NCBI GenBank assembly: GCA_904066235.2
Contig: CAJFCV020000006.1
Coordinates: 10,974,001-11,038,000, forward strand
Direction: 5' to 3'
DNA length: 64,000 nt
From: Bursaphelenchus xylophilus
Taxonomy: Eukaryota; Nematoda; Chromadorea; Rhabditida; Aphelenchoididae
Made by a program: the position numbers and the translations under genes. Shown here in pieces: positions 44,343 through 54,926 of this stretch. Each line of letters begins with the position of its first letter. Positions within the stretch are counted from its first letter, which is position 1. The notes under the pieces are model-generated. The model did no database searches, was not told the DNA's origin, and worked only from the letters and a program-made list of their open reading frames with translations.

Positions 44343-45070
44343 GTAAAAACCGAGATTATTTTCAGAAATGTTTATTAATTTATATTACACTTGATATCAG
44401 ATGAAAAAAATTGAAAATTCTGTACAATTTTGATGACTACTGAGAGAAAAAGTGAATAGAATTTAATTTCTAGTGTGTAAGGATATATAACTAACCAAAA
44501 AAGACTTTGTACATTAGTGTAAGAGTGTAGATTTTAGACCTTGTTTTAGGTGAAAGTGATGGTATTTGAAGACAAATTTTGGATATTCAGACCAATATAG
44601 ACGGGGTTCGAAGCTTGTTTCGCGTTGAAGATGGCATTCTTCAGCTGTACAAAGAGTTTGAGATGTGTTAGACATTGATTTTTGTATAATTTTGATGACG
44701 TATTTTCTGGAAAACTTGTCATTGTGACAGATTTTAGGTGTCATTCTGACCCATTTTTTGACCGAGAATAATCTGTGTAGAGAGTGTAAAATAAAATAGA
44801 GAGATTTGACTGTTGGGATGACGGGTTTTTTGGAAAACATGTCATGATGACATATTTTTTGGAAATATCCGTTAGGATGACGGATTTTTAAGAGAAATAA
44901 AAATTCAGAGAGCTTGGGGATAATTCTGAGACAACATTTGTATGTAAGAATGACGGATTTTTAGAGCAAAATGTGTCACGATGACGGCTTAAATCTGTCA
45001 TCGCGACGTGTTTTTGATGACAATGAAGTTACCAAAATGGTGAGTTGAGAGTGTCTGTAGCGGAATGGAA
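44343..45070. other. Convergent 3' region with repeated TGACG motifs
   Basis: Between the two converging genes the sequence repeats GATGACGGATTTTT, GTCATGATGACA and similar at least nine times from about 44695 to 45015. No gene is visible. Confidence 0.5.
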
Positions 45071-47133
45071 TTACAATTTTGGCCGTTCATCGAGTTGCAA
45101 GTAGAATTGTTGAGAGAAATTGAGAATTGGGGTCCCATCTTCGGCCGCGACGCGGCCCAAAACCAAACCAGTGCTGGAAGCGGCTTCATAGTCGAGTTCG
45201 AGAATGAACCATCCGTTAGGCTGAAAAAATCATCATTATTACAAGTAAATACAAAAAAATTTTGAGACATTTTGAGGTTTTTCACATAAAAAAATCCTTT
45301 TCGCCCTACTGTAACTCCGAAAATAGCTGAACGAAAAGTTTCTATTCCCCCAATAACAATGTTTAAGACACTCCGGTTGATCTCAGCGCGTGGTGAGACC
45401 GAAAATCAGCCAGTCGCAGCGTCTCGTTGACAGAGCGCCGTGAAAACCCATAAATTTTGAGTTGGAAACCCCATTTTGGGAGAGTCGTAATTGATTGCTG
45501 GATCAGAGAAGTGCTCCAAATTACTTCAGAGAGCGAATAATGGCAAAATTCGGGGTTTTCAAGTTTTCGTGTTGGGACCCAAAATTTGAGATTTTTTCGG
45601 AATTACAGTAATTTTTGTGGGTAAATTGGAAAATTAGTGTAGAAAATAGTCTAAGAAATAAATTTCTGACAAATTTAGATGTTGCCTGAGGCAAAATTTG
45701 AACAAAATTGCGAAGAAAATGGAATTTTTTTGGAGGAAGATTGAGTCTCACAGCGAAAACCGGAAAATTTGAAAATTTTATAAACAGCATGTATTTTGGC
45801 GTATTTTACATTCTATTCTAATTACATAGTAACAGAACTAATTTTTTCTATATATTTAACATTTTTTTCGCCATTTTTTATATTGCACTTGTCCTCCAAC
45901 TTACATCGCACTTTTCCGTGTGAATCATCACCTTATGATTCAGCGAAGCCACCGAATCGATCGGAATTAGCAGCTTCTCGGTCAGCACCGTGACCGGCAA
46001 GCACGCAAAGTAGTCGCTGATGAGGAGCGGCACCACCATTGGATCGTTAATTGGGACGTCGCGGAGCTCCTTTCGAAGTCTCATATAGTTTTTAATCGGG
46101 CCTCGAGCACTCTTCAAGTGAGTGGGATTGATGAAACGCACTTCGAAGAGATCACGGCTTTGTCGGCTGAACATAAAGTCGTAGCCGGGACCGGTGGTTT
46201 GGAGATTTTCATCGATCACTTCGGACCTTAGGGCATCTTCCATTAGAGGGCAGGAATTTGGTGCGGGAAGGTCGAGAAACTCCTTGATTGGAGGGTTTTG
46301 AGGAGCGGGTCGACGTGGTCTTGTGGATGGAATAGATTTAAACTGAAAAATTAGGGGTTAAACTTGAATAAAATAGATTTTTTGTATCAATTTTCTTCAA
46401 AAAACAGCCAAAATCGGTCAAAAAAACTTGAAAAATCACTATTTTTCTAACAAAAAATGGCAAAATTTAGGGGAAAAAACCCCATGCTCACCTTGACAAT
46501 GCTCTTGTCGACCAATCTATTTTGTTGTGTAGCCTCGAACCAGATCAGATCACCCCTTTCGTTGACTTTTTCATAATTGATTGGGGTCTCGGTCGAAGCG
46601 GCGGCCAAAAAATTGACGTCAATCCGATGAATGGCCGCATCGTCGCGGAGTTGTTTGGCCGCCAAGTAGAATTGGGCTAGAATATGGCCTCCAAAGACTC
46701 GTTCTTCATCGAAACCACCAGCAAAGTGAGGAGCAAGAGCGCTGAAAAAATGATGATTATTGTGGGAAAAATGGGATTTTTTGGTGAAAATTTGGATATA
46801 AGATTGCTATACAATATTGTAAATGCTTTAGAATGATATTTACTATCTCTCCGTATTTCATTTTCGACGAAAATACGATTTTTTGATCAAAAATTATCTT
46901 ATTTTAGGTCAGCTATACCTGCTGTCTAAAATAGGTGCCAAAATGTCTGATAACCAACCCAAATCAATTAAAGGCTATTTGAATATAAGAAACAATGCAA
47001 TAAGCTTTCAAACTAACGCAAAATCTCACCGATAGCCGTTGTGGATCAGCTCCAATTGCCCAATATTCTCCATGACCATCTGGAGGTGTTGGACTTTTCG
47101 TCGGCGTTGTTGAAGGTCAACAGGGCCTTGCAT
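45071..47133 (-). CDS. Acyl-CoA thioesterase II (ACOT8/TesB-like), paralogue 3, 313 residues
   Basis: Third member of the thioesterase set. Exons: 47133-47030, 46741-46492, 46342-45905, 45220-45071 (942 bases, phases agree). The N-terminal hotdog has FAGGFDEERVFGGHILAQFY; the FLRPG motif is changed to FLAAA. The C-terminal hotdog has PLLISDYFACLP. At the catalytic Asp position stands Asn253 (SLNH). Gln is kept in FSQQF, and the loop GLVLGRVAAEDG is closer to ACOT8 than in the other two copies. Loss of the Asp predicts reduced or absent hydrolysis, which is inference; it may bind acyl-CoA instead. One intron found in paralogues 1 and 2 is absent here, the two exons being fused (438 bases). It sits about 30 kb from the tandem pair and converges with the basic protein gene. 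Confidence 0.9.
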
Positions 47134-47654
47134 TCTTTTTAAAGTAGTTGTATGTGGAATGTGACAAGTGTGAGGAATGTGCGACTAACTGTAAATTGCA
47201 ATTTAGTACGAGTTATTTGCCTTTAAAAACGAAAAATTTGAAATTCGCGGGAAAATTGGACGAAAAAATTGATTTTTGATCGAATATACAAAAAAGAGCC
47301 GGTTTAATGGTAAAATACGGACTTCGAATCTATCAGTCTGTTCAGTTAAACATCTTATAGTATTAACAGCACATAATCACGTCGGCTAAGCGCCCCTTTT
47401 CAACCTTCCCTTCCCAGTTTTCACCCCAAAAATGACTGTGTTTTCCAGCCGCCTTCCACTGATAATCTGTTACGAAACCCCAGCGACGAAACGTCAACGG
47501 AACACCCCCTTGAGCGTTTCCGAAATCAGGGGGTACACTTGCAAGGGGGTGTTCCGTCGGGGAATACTGGAAAATCGAGTGTAATATTGGGGAAATAATG
47601 GGTGCAAGGAGAAGAAGATTGGAGAATAATGGGTCTAGAAAGTGGAGTAAGTAA

Positions 47655-47975
47655 AAATAGGTGATGGGAGAAGGTACTGTAGGAAGTTTGATGATGATTT
47701 TTTATGGGGAAAATTTGAAAAAAAGGCCTGGAAGTAGGGAAAAATTTGAATTTTTGAAAAAAAAACACAATTTTTCGTACAAAATGTCGCTTTAAAAAAA
47801 TAAAAAAAAAATAAAATAGGCGATTGGAGAAGATACTATAGGAACATTTGGTGATAATTTTTTAAAGAAAAAAATGGAAAAAAACAGAGGAATCGGGAAA
47901 ATTTTGCATTTTTGAAAAACATGATTTTTCGTATAAAATGTCGCCTAAAAAAACTAAGAAAATAAAAATCCAAGA
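47655..47975. repeat. Tandem duplication of about 165 bp
   Basis: GAGAAGGTACTGTAGGAAG..TTTTCGTACAAAATGTCGC is followed by GAGAAGATACTATAGGAAC..TTTTCGTATAAAATGTCGC with the same spacing. Confidence 0.7.
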
Positions 47976-48826
47976 TACTAAAACCTTTCCAGCCATATTT
48001 GTTCCACAAAAACAAGCCTTCTTGGCTAATTCTGGACTGTTCTCTGCCTCGAAATAGCCCTCTCCCACCTGCTTTCCCAGACTTGTATACCATGTTTTTC
48101 CCATAAGAGTCCAACGAGTCTTTGCTATTTTTAGCCCACCCACCCGCCGGTAATTCAATGAAGAACATGGTCGTATTGACTCGGCTAAAGTGCACTGCAC
48201 TTTACGGGATTTTTCCACGGGCCGTTATCTTACTTATCTTATTTCTCGTGGTCGCAAAGATCGTTGAATATCTCGACAGTGTGCGTAAAAGGGAAGTTGA
48301 AATTTTTGGAGGCTAATTTGCAGTGTATGTGCAATAAGTGTGCAAAATATTAAATCGATCTGACAGTTGAGCATTGAGAATTTTCATGATGAACTTTCAA
48401 GGCTTGATGAGTATTTTTCGACCAAAAAATCGGTTGTAATAGAAAAGACTTGCTATATGAGGACTCCAAAAACTATAGCCAACTCCATTCTACTCTAATT
48501 TGCCCTCTACCCGCATAAAAAACGGGCACTGTGGACCCGGTAATCAAAAAAAATTGCTCCAAAAAATCTCGCCGTTGATCAAATGACGTTCGTTTTTTGA
48601 TTTCTGATTACTTTTTGACCAACATTTTTTATTCATTCAATATTTGTTCTCAAGGGTTATCACAGTCGGTCATATGGGAAAACAGCCCGATTAAACGGGG
48701 TATTAGACAGTAATGCGGAGTTTTGGTCGTTGTTATCAACAACAAAGATAAATTTCCGATTCAAATTTTGAACCTGTCGGACTTCACTCGAAACCAGCCG
48801 AAACTAGTTTGAGTTACGAGGGGAAA

Positions 48827-48836
48827 TGACGTCATA
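48827..48836. promoter_or_regulatory. Perfect CRE palindrome
   Basis: ATGACGTCAT, the full binding site for CREB/ATF-type bZIP factors, in gene-free sequence about 1.7 kb upstream of thioesterase paralogue 3. No target can be assigned. Confidence 0.3.
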
Positions 48837-49589
48837 ATTAGATTATAAGTTGAGGAGATTAAAATCTGAGGGGTCCCGAGGAAATGAACTCGGTTTGGAA
48901 GCCAGTTTGAGCCTAGTTTTTGATTTTTTTAGTCTTCAAAATTTGGAAAATACAAAATTTTTTTGACATAACTGGGGATTACGGTAATTTGAGTACTTCT
49001 TTTGACTAAAATCGTTCATTTTTTTGACCCAAGGACTCTAAAAATACCCAAACTAATATTTGAAAACAATTGCCCGATCAAGAACGGGCGCAACTTTACA
49101 CAAACCGCTACACAAGCAACAGTAAACCCCCGAGAAGCTTCGAAAAAGTTCTGAAGCCAAAAACTAAGACCCTCTTTTCGCTGCTGCCCCTTAGAACCCC
49201 ACCTCTAAGCAGGAACCCCCACCTCAAAGCCGCAGGAACCCCGTTATTTGGCTGCCCTTAAGGGCAGCCACATAGTCTTATCAAGCGCCCCATTGCCTTC
49301 TGACCGGAGGCCGATCGTTCGCTTTATAAGGGAACGGAAAGAGGGGTCCACCCCGGCCGTTTCAACGACGTGCCCGGGCTTCCCCCACCCTGGAATCCAC
49401 GCCCCATCTAGTCTCGTCATGGGTGTAATCTTACATGCAAAGCGAAAAATTCGATTGGCAAGTGGGCTGAGAATGATTTGGAATTCCGAGTTTTTTCGGG
49501 AGAAATCGGAAGGGCAAAAGGGTAAAAATAAAAGCTGTAGGTGGGAAATCGGATGATGTAGGAGCACAAGACTGATTAGGAACTGTAGC

Positions 49590-50095
49590 AGGGCTTACTA
49601 ATAGTGGATTGAATTTTTGAGAATTTGGTACAGTTTTTAGGAAAAAATTAAGACTTGTAAGAATGAGGGACTAGGGCAGTTAAAAACAGGTCAAAAAAGA
49701 GATTAAGATGGCCGTAGATTTGATATCAAAAGGTATCATAGAGGCATAAAGACCACAATGGTTTCAATAGGACAAAAGTTTTCCCATTTTCATACCTGCT
49801 GAGGTGAACAAAACGTCTCAAGCTCCTTATGCTCAGCAGCAGAGCTTATTAGGATTGGAGTAAATTTTGGAGTAATTCGAAAAGTTTTTAGACAAAAAAT
49901 GAAGACTTTTAGGAATGAGAGACTGGGCCAGTTCAATAAAAGATCCAAAACGAGGTGAAGATGACCGTAAATTTGGTATCAAAAAGTATCAGAGAGGCGT
50001 AAAGATAGACTCCGATAGCTTCAAGATGATAAAAGTTTGTCGGTTTTCTGGCCTGCCGAGGTGCGAAAAAGCTCTCAGAAAGTATCCCAAAAAAC
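49590..50095. repeat. Tandem duplication of about 250 bp
   Basis: Unit 1 (49590-49830) and unit 2 (49850-50095) share ATGAGGGACTAGGGCAGTT / ATGAGAGACTGGGCCAGTT, GGTATCATAGAGGCATAAAG / AGTATCAGAGAGGCGTAAAG and CTGCTGAGGTGAACAAAA / CTGCCGAGGTGCGAAAAA. Confidence 0.7.
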
Positions 50096-50107
50096 ATTTC
50101 TTCCAAT

Positions 50108-50263
50108 CCGTTTGTCGGGAAAATAATGAACACGATCTCGCTGCATCATTCGCGTCGCTGAAGTGAAAAGCAATTTGGTTTTGCCGCGGCACAATTCATT
50201 TTCTCGGTGGCGATGCGATTTTCGATGCAATAGAGCGCTCATTATTTTCCCGACAGACTGATA
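50108..50263. mobile_element. Family A1 MITE
   Basis: TCCGTTTGTCGGGAAAATAA at left, TTATTTTCCCGACAGACTGA at right; interior GGCACAATTCATTTTCTCGG. Confidence 0.8.
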
Positions 50264-50635
50264 CAACAGGGAATCATAGAGATGAGCCTTTTTGATAACA
50301 TATTCAGCCTTGATACTTTTTCCACACCATATTCGACAACAACATCGTGGAAACGATTAGTTACCTGAACCCAAAAAGATATTGCAAAACAATGTGTTTT
50401 GCTCCCTGAAATTTCTCGATTCGTGTTCTTCACGGAAACCCCCATTAATGCAGAAGTAATCAGTGACTAATACAATTTTGGAAATGGTCTTTTTATTCTT
50501 ATCAACGTTCTTTACAATTAATTTTAGTTGATCTCTTGTCTGCTGAGGCGCTGATTTTTGCAGATTCGGCAGTTTAGAGGCTTATCATTTTTGGCGATTT
50601 GTCAAGGAAATACAACGAAAAATTACATTAACAAA

Positions 50636-51715
50636 GGAAGTCTTTTCCAAACGAAGCGTTCAGATTTTCTTTGAATTTTTTTCATTTCGCACACGTAGAT
50701 CTGCGGCCCAGAAAGCAAGCGGCATACGGGGATCGGGCATACATCACTTTTTGTCCATATCGTTGCAATTAGAGCGGAAGAAAATAATTTTAGACGGTAG
50801 AAAAAGCGCCAAATTTTATGCCACGCGAAACGGGGATAGACTTGGCTCTCGGGCCGGCCCGGGCCGAAAATCGCGGCCCGGCCCGCGGGCCGGAAGAGGT
50901 CGGCCCGGCCCGGCCCGTTTCAATTTTTCTTCGGGCCGGCAAAATTGAGAAGAAGTAAAAAAACCTTAATTCGCTATTAGATATGACATCTTTTTCTTTA
51001 CTATAACAACTAACAGTACATTTTTAAAGCAAAAAATTACTTACCAACGCATTGCCTTTTTAAAATTAATCAAAAAATTCCCGAGATCCGTTTTTAGTTT
51101 TTAGACTATTAAAAATTGCCCCAAGACCAATTTTACAGATTCAGCAAGGGTGGAACCACATTTAACAAGGTTTTCAACTTCAAGATAATAGTGTTGCTTC
51201 ACACGACTTCTTAATTGTGTTTTTAAGGATGTCGGTTACGTTTATTTTGAGTTTTTGTTCAAGAAATTACTACAAACACTAGTATACATTAGTACTTAAT
51301 AGATTTTACAAGTAAAATTACTTATTATTAGCCATTTTTTCAGTACTTCCGTGCTTTATTTTTATAAAATTACGCTTACTGTGAGAAAAATATAAACCCC
51401 CTTCTTGGCTTTGCGTTTTAATTTTATTGGCAACCCAACTTTTCGCTTTGAAATTCAGAATTTTAATTTTGCCGGGCCGGCCCGGGCCGGCCCAGCCCGG
51501 CAGCCAAGTCTAAACGGGGAGAGCAGTAAACAGAAAAACACTTTTTTTTATATTCTTGCCACTTTCGAAAAAAGCGATTTTTTGTTGAAAAATCATTCTC
51601 TAACCTCGGCTGTTTCGCAAGGGCTGGAAGTCTAGCATTCATCTTCAAAGAATTTATTATTAATTTGCGCCAAGTTTCATGAAAATGTGACCTTTGCGTT
51701 TGGAGCGCTGCCCCC
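50636..51715. repeat. Family B repeat split by the hAT-like element
   Basis: Left part 50636-50836 (AAAGGAAGTCTTTTCCAAAC, TTCAGATTTTCTTTGAATTT), right part 51513-51715 (GAGAGCAGTAAACAGAAAAA, CGTTTGGAGCGCTGC). The insert is 50837-51512. Confidence 0.6.
50837..51512. mobile_element. hAT-like non-autonomous element, 676 bp, 8-bp duplication AACGGGGA
   Basis: Starts TAGACTTGGCTCTCGGGCC and ends with the inverted form (GGCAGCCAAGTCTA). AACGGGGA flanks both ends (50829-50836, 51513-51520). The terminal 80-110 bases are packed with GGGCCGGCCCGGGCC; the middle is AT-rich with no gene. An 8-bp duplication and TA-starting ends point to the hAT superfamily. Confidence 0.82.
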
Positions 51716-51825
51716 GCAAATGAAAGTCTAAAAAAAGATTGAGAGGTCGAGACGGTGGTTTTTTTACAGCTGAATCTAATATGGTTTACCCTGCATCACA
51801 ACAGCAGTCTGCTTGGTTAATTGTC

Positions 51826-51977
51826 ATTCTGTCGGGAAAATAATGAGAACAATTTCGCAGCGCCGATGGCGTCGCAGAAGTGAAAAGCAACTTGATTTTG
51901 CCGTAACACGATTCATTTTCTCTGCGGCAATGCGATTTTCAATGCGAAAAAGCTTATTATTTTCCCGACAGACTGAT
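51826..51977. mobile_element. Family A1 MITE
   Basis: TCTGTCGGGAAAATAATGAG at left, TTATTTTCCCGACAGACTGA at right. Confidence 0.8.
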
Positions 51978-52571
51978 ACAATCACAAGATTTAGAGCCTA
52001 CTGCTGCTCAAAAATTTTCCATTTTCGTTTCTTTCGCCGTTCAGACGTTTCTCCCAACAACACGTGCAATCTCCCATATTACATATGTGTCAATTACTCG
52101 GAGTGTTCGCAGCGTGACGTCGGCGAATCGGGAAAGACCGCCGTCCCCACCGTATTTAGCGAGTGATCCATAACGTCGGACGGCGCAATGATTTATGAAG
52201 CCGGAGGGCGGATGGACATATAGTGTGTGCGGTTTTACGATACGATTATGTTTTGTGAACTTGTGGTGACCGAAAATCAGACCGTATTATTGTCGAGGCG
52301 ACGGTGAGCTGTTTATGTCGACGCGGAAGAAGAGACCAGAAAAGCGCCGAATTCGGTCTCAAAGGTATTACAGAGACTTCAAAGAGAACTATGGACTTTC
52401 ACAGTCGGTAAATTTCATTTTTGTCGAAGAAAAATGAATAAAAAATACGCTAACCTCTTTTCCTTTCAAAAAAAAAGAAGATTCGTTTTCCTCAGTGATA
52501 CCTTTTGATACCAAACTTGGATCTCATTGGCATGGTATCAAAAGGTATCACATAGGCTTCAAGAAGAGGTA

Positions 52572-52770
52572 CAGTGGGGGACCTGATCCAGTGGAAAAAA
52601 AACGTACCATTTTGCATCCGGGAAGTCACAAAAATGTGGCAAAATGCTTCCCTCTCCAAGTGAAAAAACTTCGTTTTGAAGGGCACGCCTTTTTTCCTCA
52701 CAAAAAAAGCGGGCGCGCTTTTGAAATCTGAGTTTTTTCACTTTGAGAGGGAGGTATTTTGCCACATTCT
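52572..52770. repeat. Family C MITE, right end truncated
   Basis: Left end CAGTGGGGGACCTGATCC after TA. The right arm breaks off after AGGTATTTTGCCACATTC. Confidence 0.75.
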
Positions 52771-53314
52771 TTTGTTGCATTCTTCCAAAACTGTATTTTT
52801 ATTGAAGAAAACCCCTTAAAAAGGCCGCTGGCCCCTTTCTTCACGAAAAAAAGAAAATCCATTTTTCTCATGATACCTTTTGATACCAAAATGTGACCTC
52901 ATTGATAACTTTTGATAACTTTTACCACCTTTGTTTCATCCCCCTGCAAAAATTTTCATCAAGTCTAAAACAACGAACAGACCGAATTAAGTGTTCCCTG
53001 GAACTCTTTAATATGTCTTGCTATACAATAACAACTCTACAGTAGAACGTAAAAAGCGATAAAACCATGCAGTTGACTTTTGTTCGGTTCCCCTTGGAGG
53101 GGTCAATAGGTGATGCAACTCTCCGTTCCATGATGAAATGACCGCAGAAATGATGGGATAACCGTACTTTGCTCCTTTCCGAATCTTTTTTTATATACTG
53201 TAGCTGCATTTCGCTGAGTTGAACAGTTGCTCTCAGGCTGTCGTGGCAAATAACCTTCCAAATACACAATTTTTTGCATCAGTCCTGCTAACAAAGCAGT
53301 GTTTCATAACAATG

Positions 53315-53580
53315 GAAGTACGCCAAATGCAACGGTCAGATCTTCTTTAAATTTTACACATACGTCGTATATAGGCCATGCATCATTTTATACATATAGT
53401 GTAAATTTTAGCTCGCGCTTTGCAGGCGCAGATGAGATACTCAAGCATTTTTGCGGCCGAGAGAGTAGGCGAAACGCGGAGAGCAAAGAAAAGGAAGGCA
53501 GAAAGAAAAACACTTCTTGGCCATATCGTTGGCAGTATCGCAGAGTTCAATTTTTTGCATTGAACCAGTGCCTTGCATGT
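53315..53580. repeat. Family B repeat, left half
   Basis: AATGGAAGTACGCCAAATGC, then CGGCCGAGAGAGTAGGCG and GGCCATATCGTTGGCAG. The right half is missing. Confidence 0.55.
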
Positions 53581-54651
53581 CAATATAAAACAAAAAAAAA
53601 GTGATACGGAGTTTCGAAACGGTTTAGGAAACGCGCTGGATTGACGTGCTTTGCAATGCTTTTATAACAAACTGGTGTTTTTGGACAACTTTTAGGCCCA
53701 TTTTTATTGATCTAATGGGGGAAAAGTTCCACTTTTTGGCGCTAATCTTGTTTCTTTTTATTTTACAAATCTTTATTTCTATAAAAACCACCTCAAAGAC
53801 CTTAAAATTCTACTGAAACTCCAACTGTCCAACTCGAATTTTCACCAGCCATCTTCTCGATCTCTGCCGTTTCAACAAAACTGTCAACAAAAAACACTTC
53901 TGCTCGTTTGTTCGGGGGGGGTGTTCCCCCGAATTCCGTTCACATGTGTCGGTCAGGCAACCCCTCTCCATCATCGCCCCTTATCAGCGGGGTCATGCCG
54001 CTGCACTGAGGCGAAGAAAACACCAGATTGGTCGGCTTAATGAGAAAGAATTTCAACGCCACTGGAGGGAAGACCAAAGGTTTGTGCAGCGGTGTCGACG
54101 AGGCGCTGGAAAAGGGGCAGTAATCAGGGATTGTAATGATAACAGGAGACATACATATACGTGAGAATACAGAGTATTTTGTATGTTTTTGTATGTACTT
54201 GTGGTAGAGTTTACCCGCAGTAAAATTAAAGGCAAGTACGGTAAATTGAAAAACAACAAAACAACGTTGATAGAAGGCAAAAATTGGAGCCGTAGACTCG
54301 TTCGTGTCATTAAAAAGGAACAAAAAATGATTTGCAAAGAAAGTTAACTGAATTTGACGCACAAATCCACGTCAATCCAGCGTGCGTTGAGTACAAGTCG
54401 CCGCCTAAAGTCGGGCAATTTTTCGGCCGGATTTGAATTGGCTATAACTTTTTTAGTTTTTGGCCAACTGTCAAAATTCTTCTTTCCCCTGAATCCTCGG
54501 ACGTCCCTGTTTTGTTTTATACCAAACATGTTACAATATACCAATTTTATAGCTCACAGAAAAAAATATATCAAGCCTTTTTAGTCCGTGCATACGTTCT
54601 ACTGTATCGGGTGGGCAAATGATGCACTGGACGTGCCAAAGAGGCTTGGCC

Positions 54652-54794
54652 TATCAGTCCGTCGGTAAAATAATGTGGATTTGTCGCAGAAAAATGTCTT
54701 CTCTCGTCACAGTCGCGCATCAAATCTCCAGCCGTCGCTAAGCGATGATGGACGATTCAAAAGCGCTACCACATTATTTTCCCGACAGACTGAT
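54652..54794. mobile_element. Family A2 MITE
   Basis: ATCAGTCCGTCGGTAAAATAA at left with TA flank, TTATTTTCCCGACAGACTGA at right. Confidence 0.8.
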
Positions 54795-54799
54795 AATTA

Positions 54800-54926
54800 C
54801 AGTGCAATTTTTTCACAAAAGCCTATTGCACGGTGCAAAAAGCAAGAACTTGCACGGTGCAAAGTAAGCTTTTGTTTTCGCACAGTGCATGTCGCTGAAA
54901 TCACTCCAGCGACTTTGCAAACTGAC
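54800..54926. repeat. Family F repeat, left end missing
   Basis: GATTGCACGGTGCAAAAAGC-type text (here CTATTGCACGGTGCAAAAAG), TTTTGTTTTCGCACAGTGCA and ACTCCAGCGACTTTGC match the element at 58668-58859, ending in GAC followed by TA. Confidence 0.6.

Noticed and set aside
53940..54370. A 140-residue minus-strand frame near 54 kb
   Set aside because: No recognisable motif, no signal for splicing or poly(A), and an overlapping frame of similar length on the other strand. I cannot support a gene.
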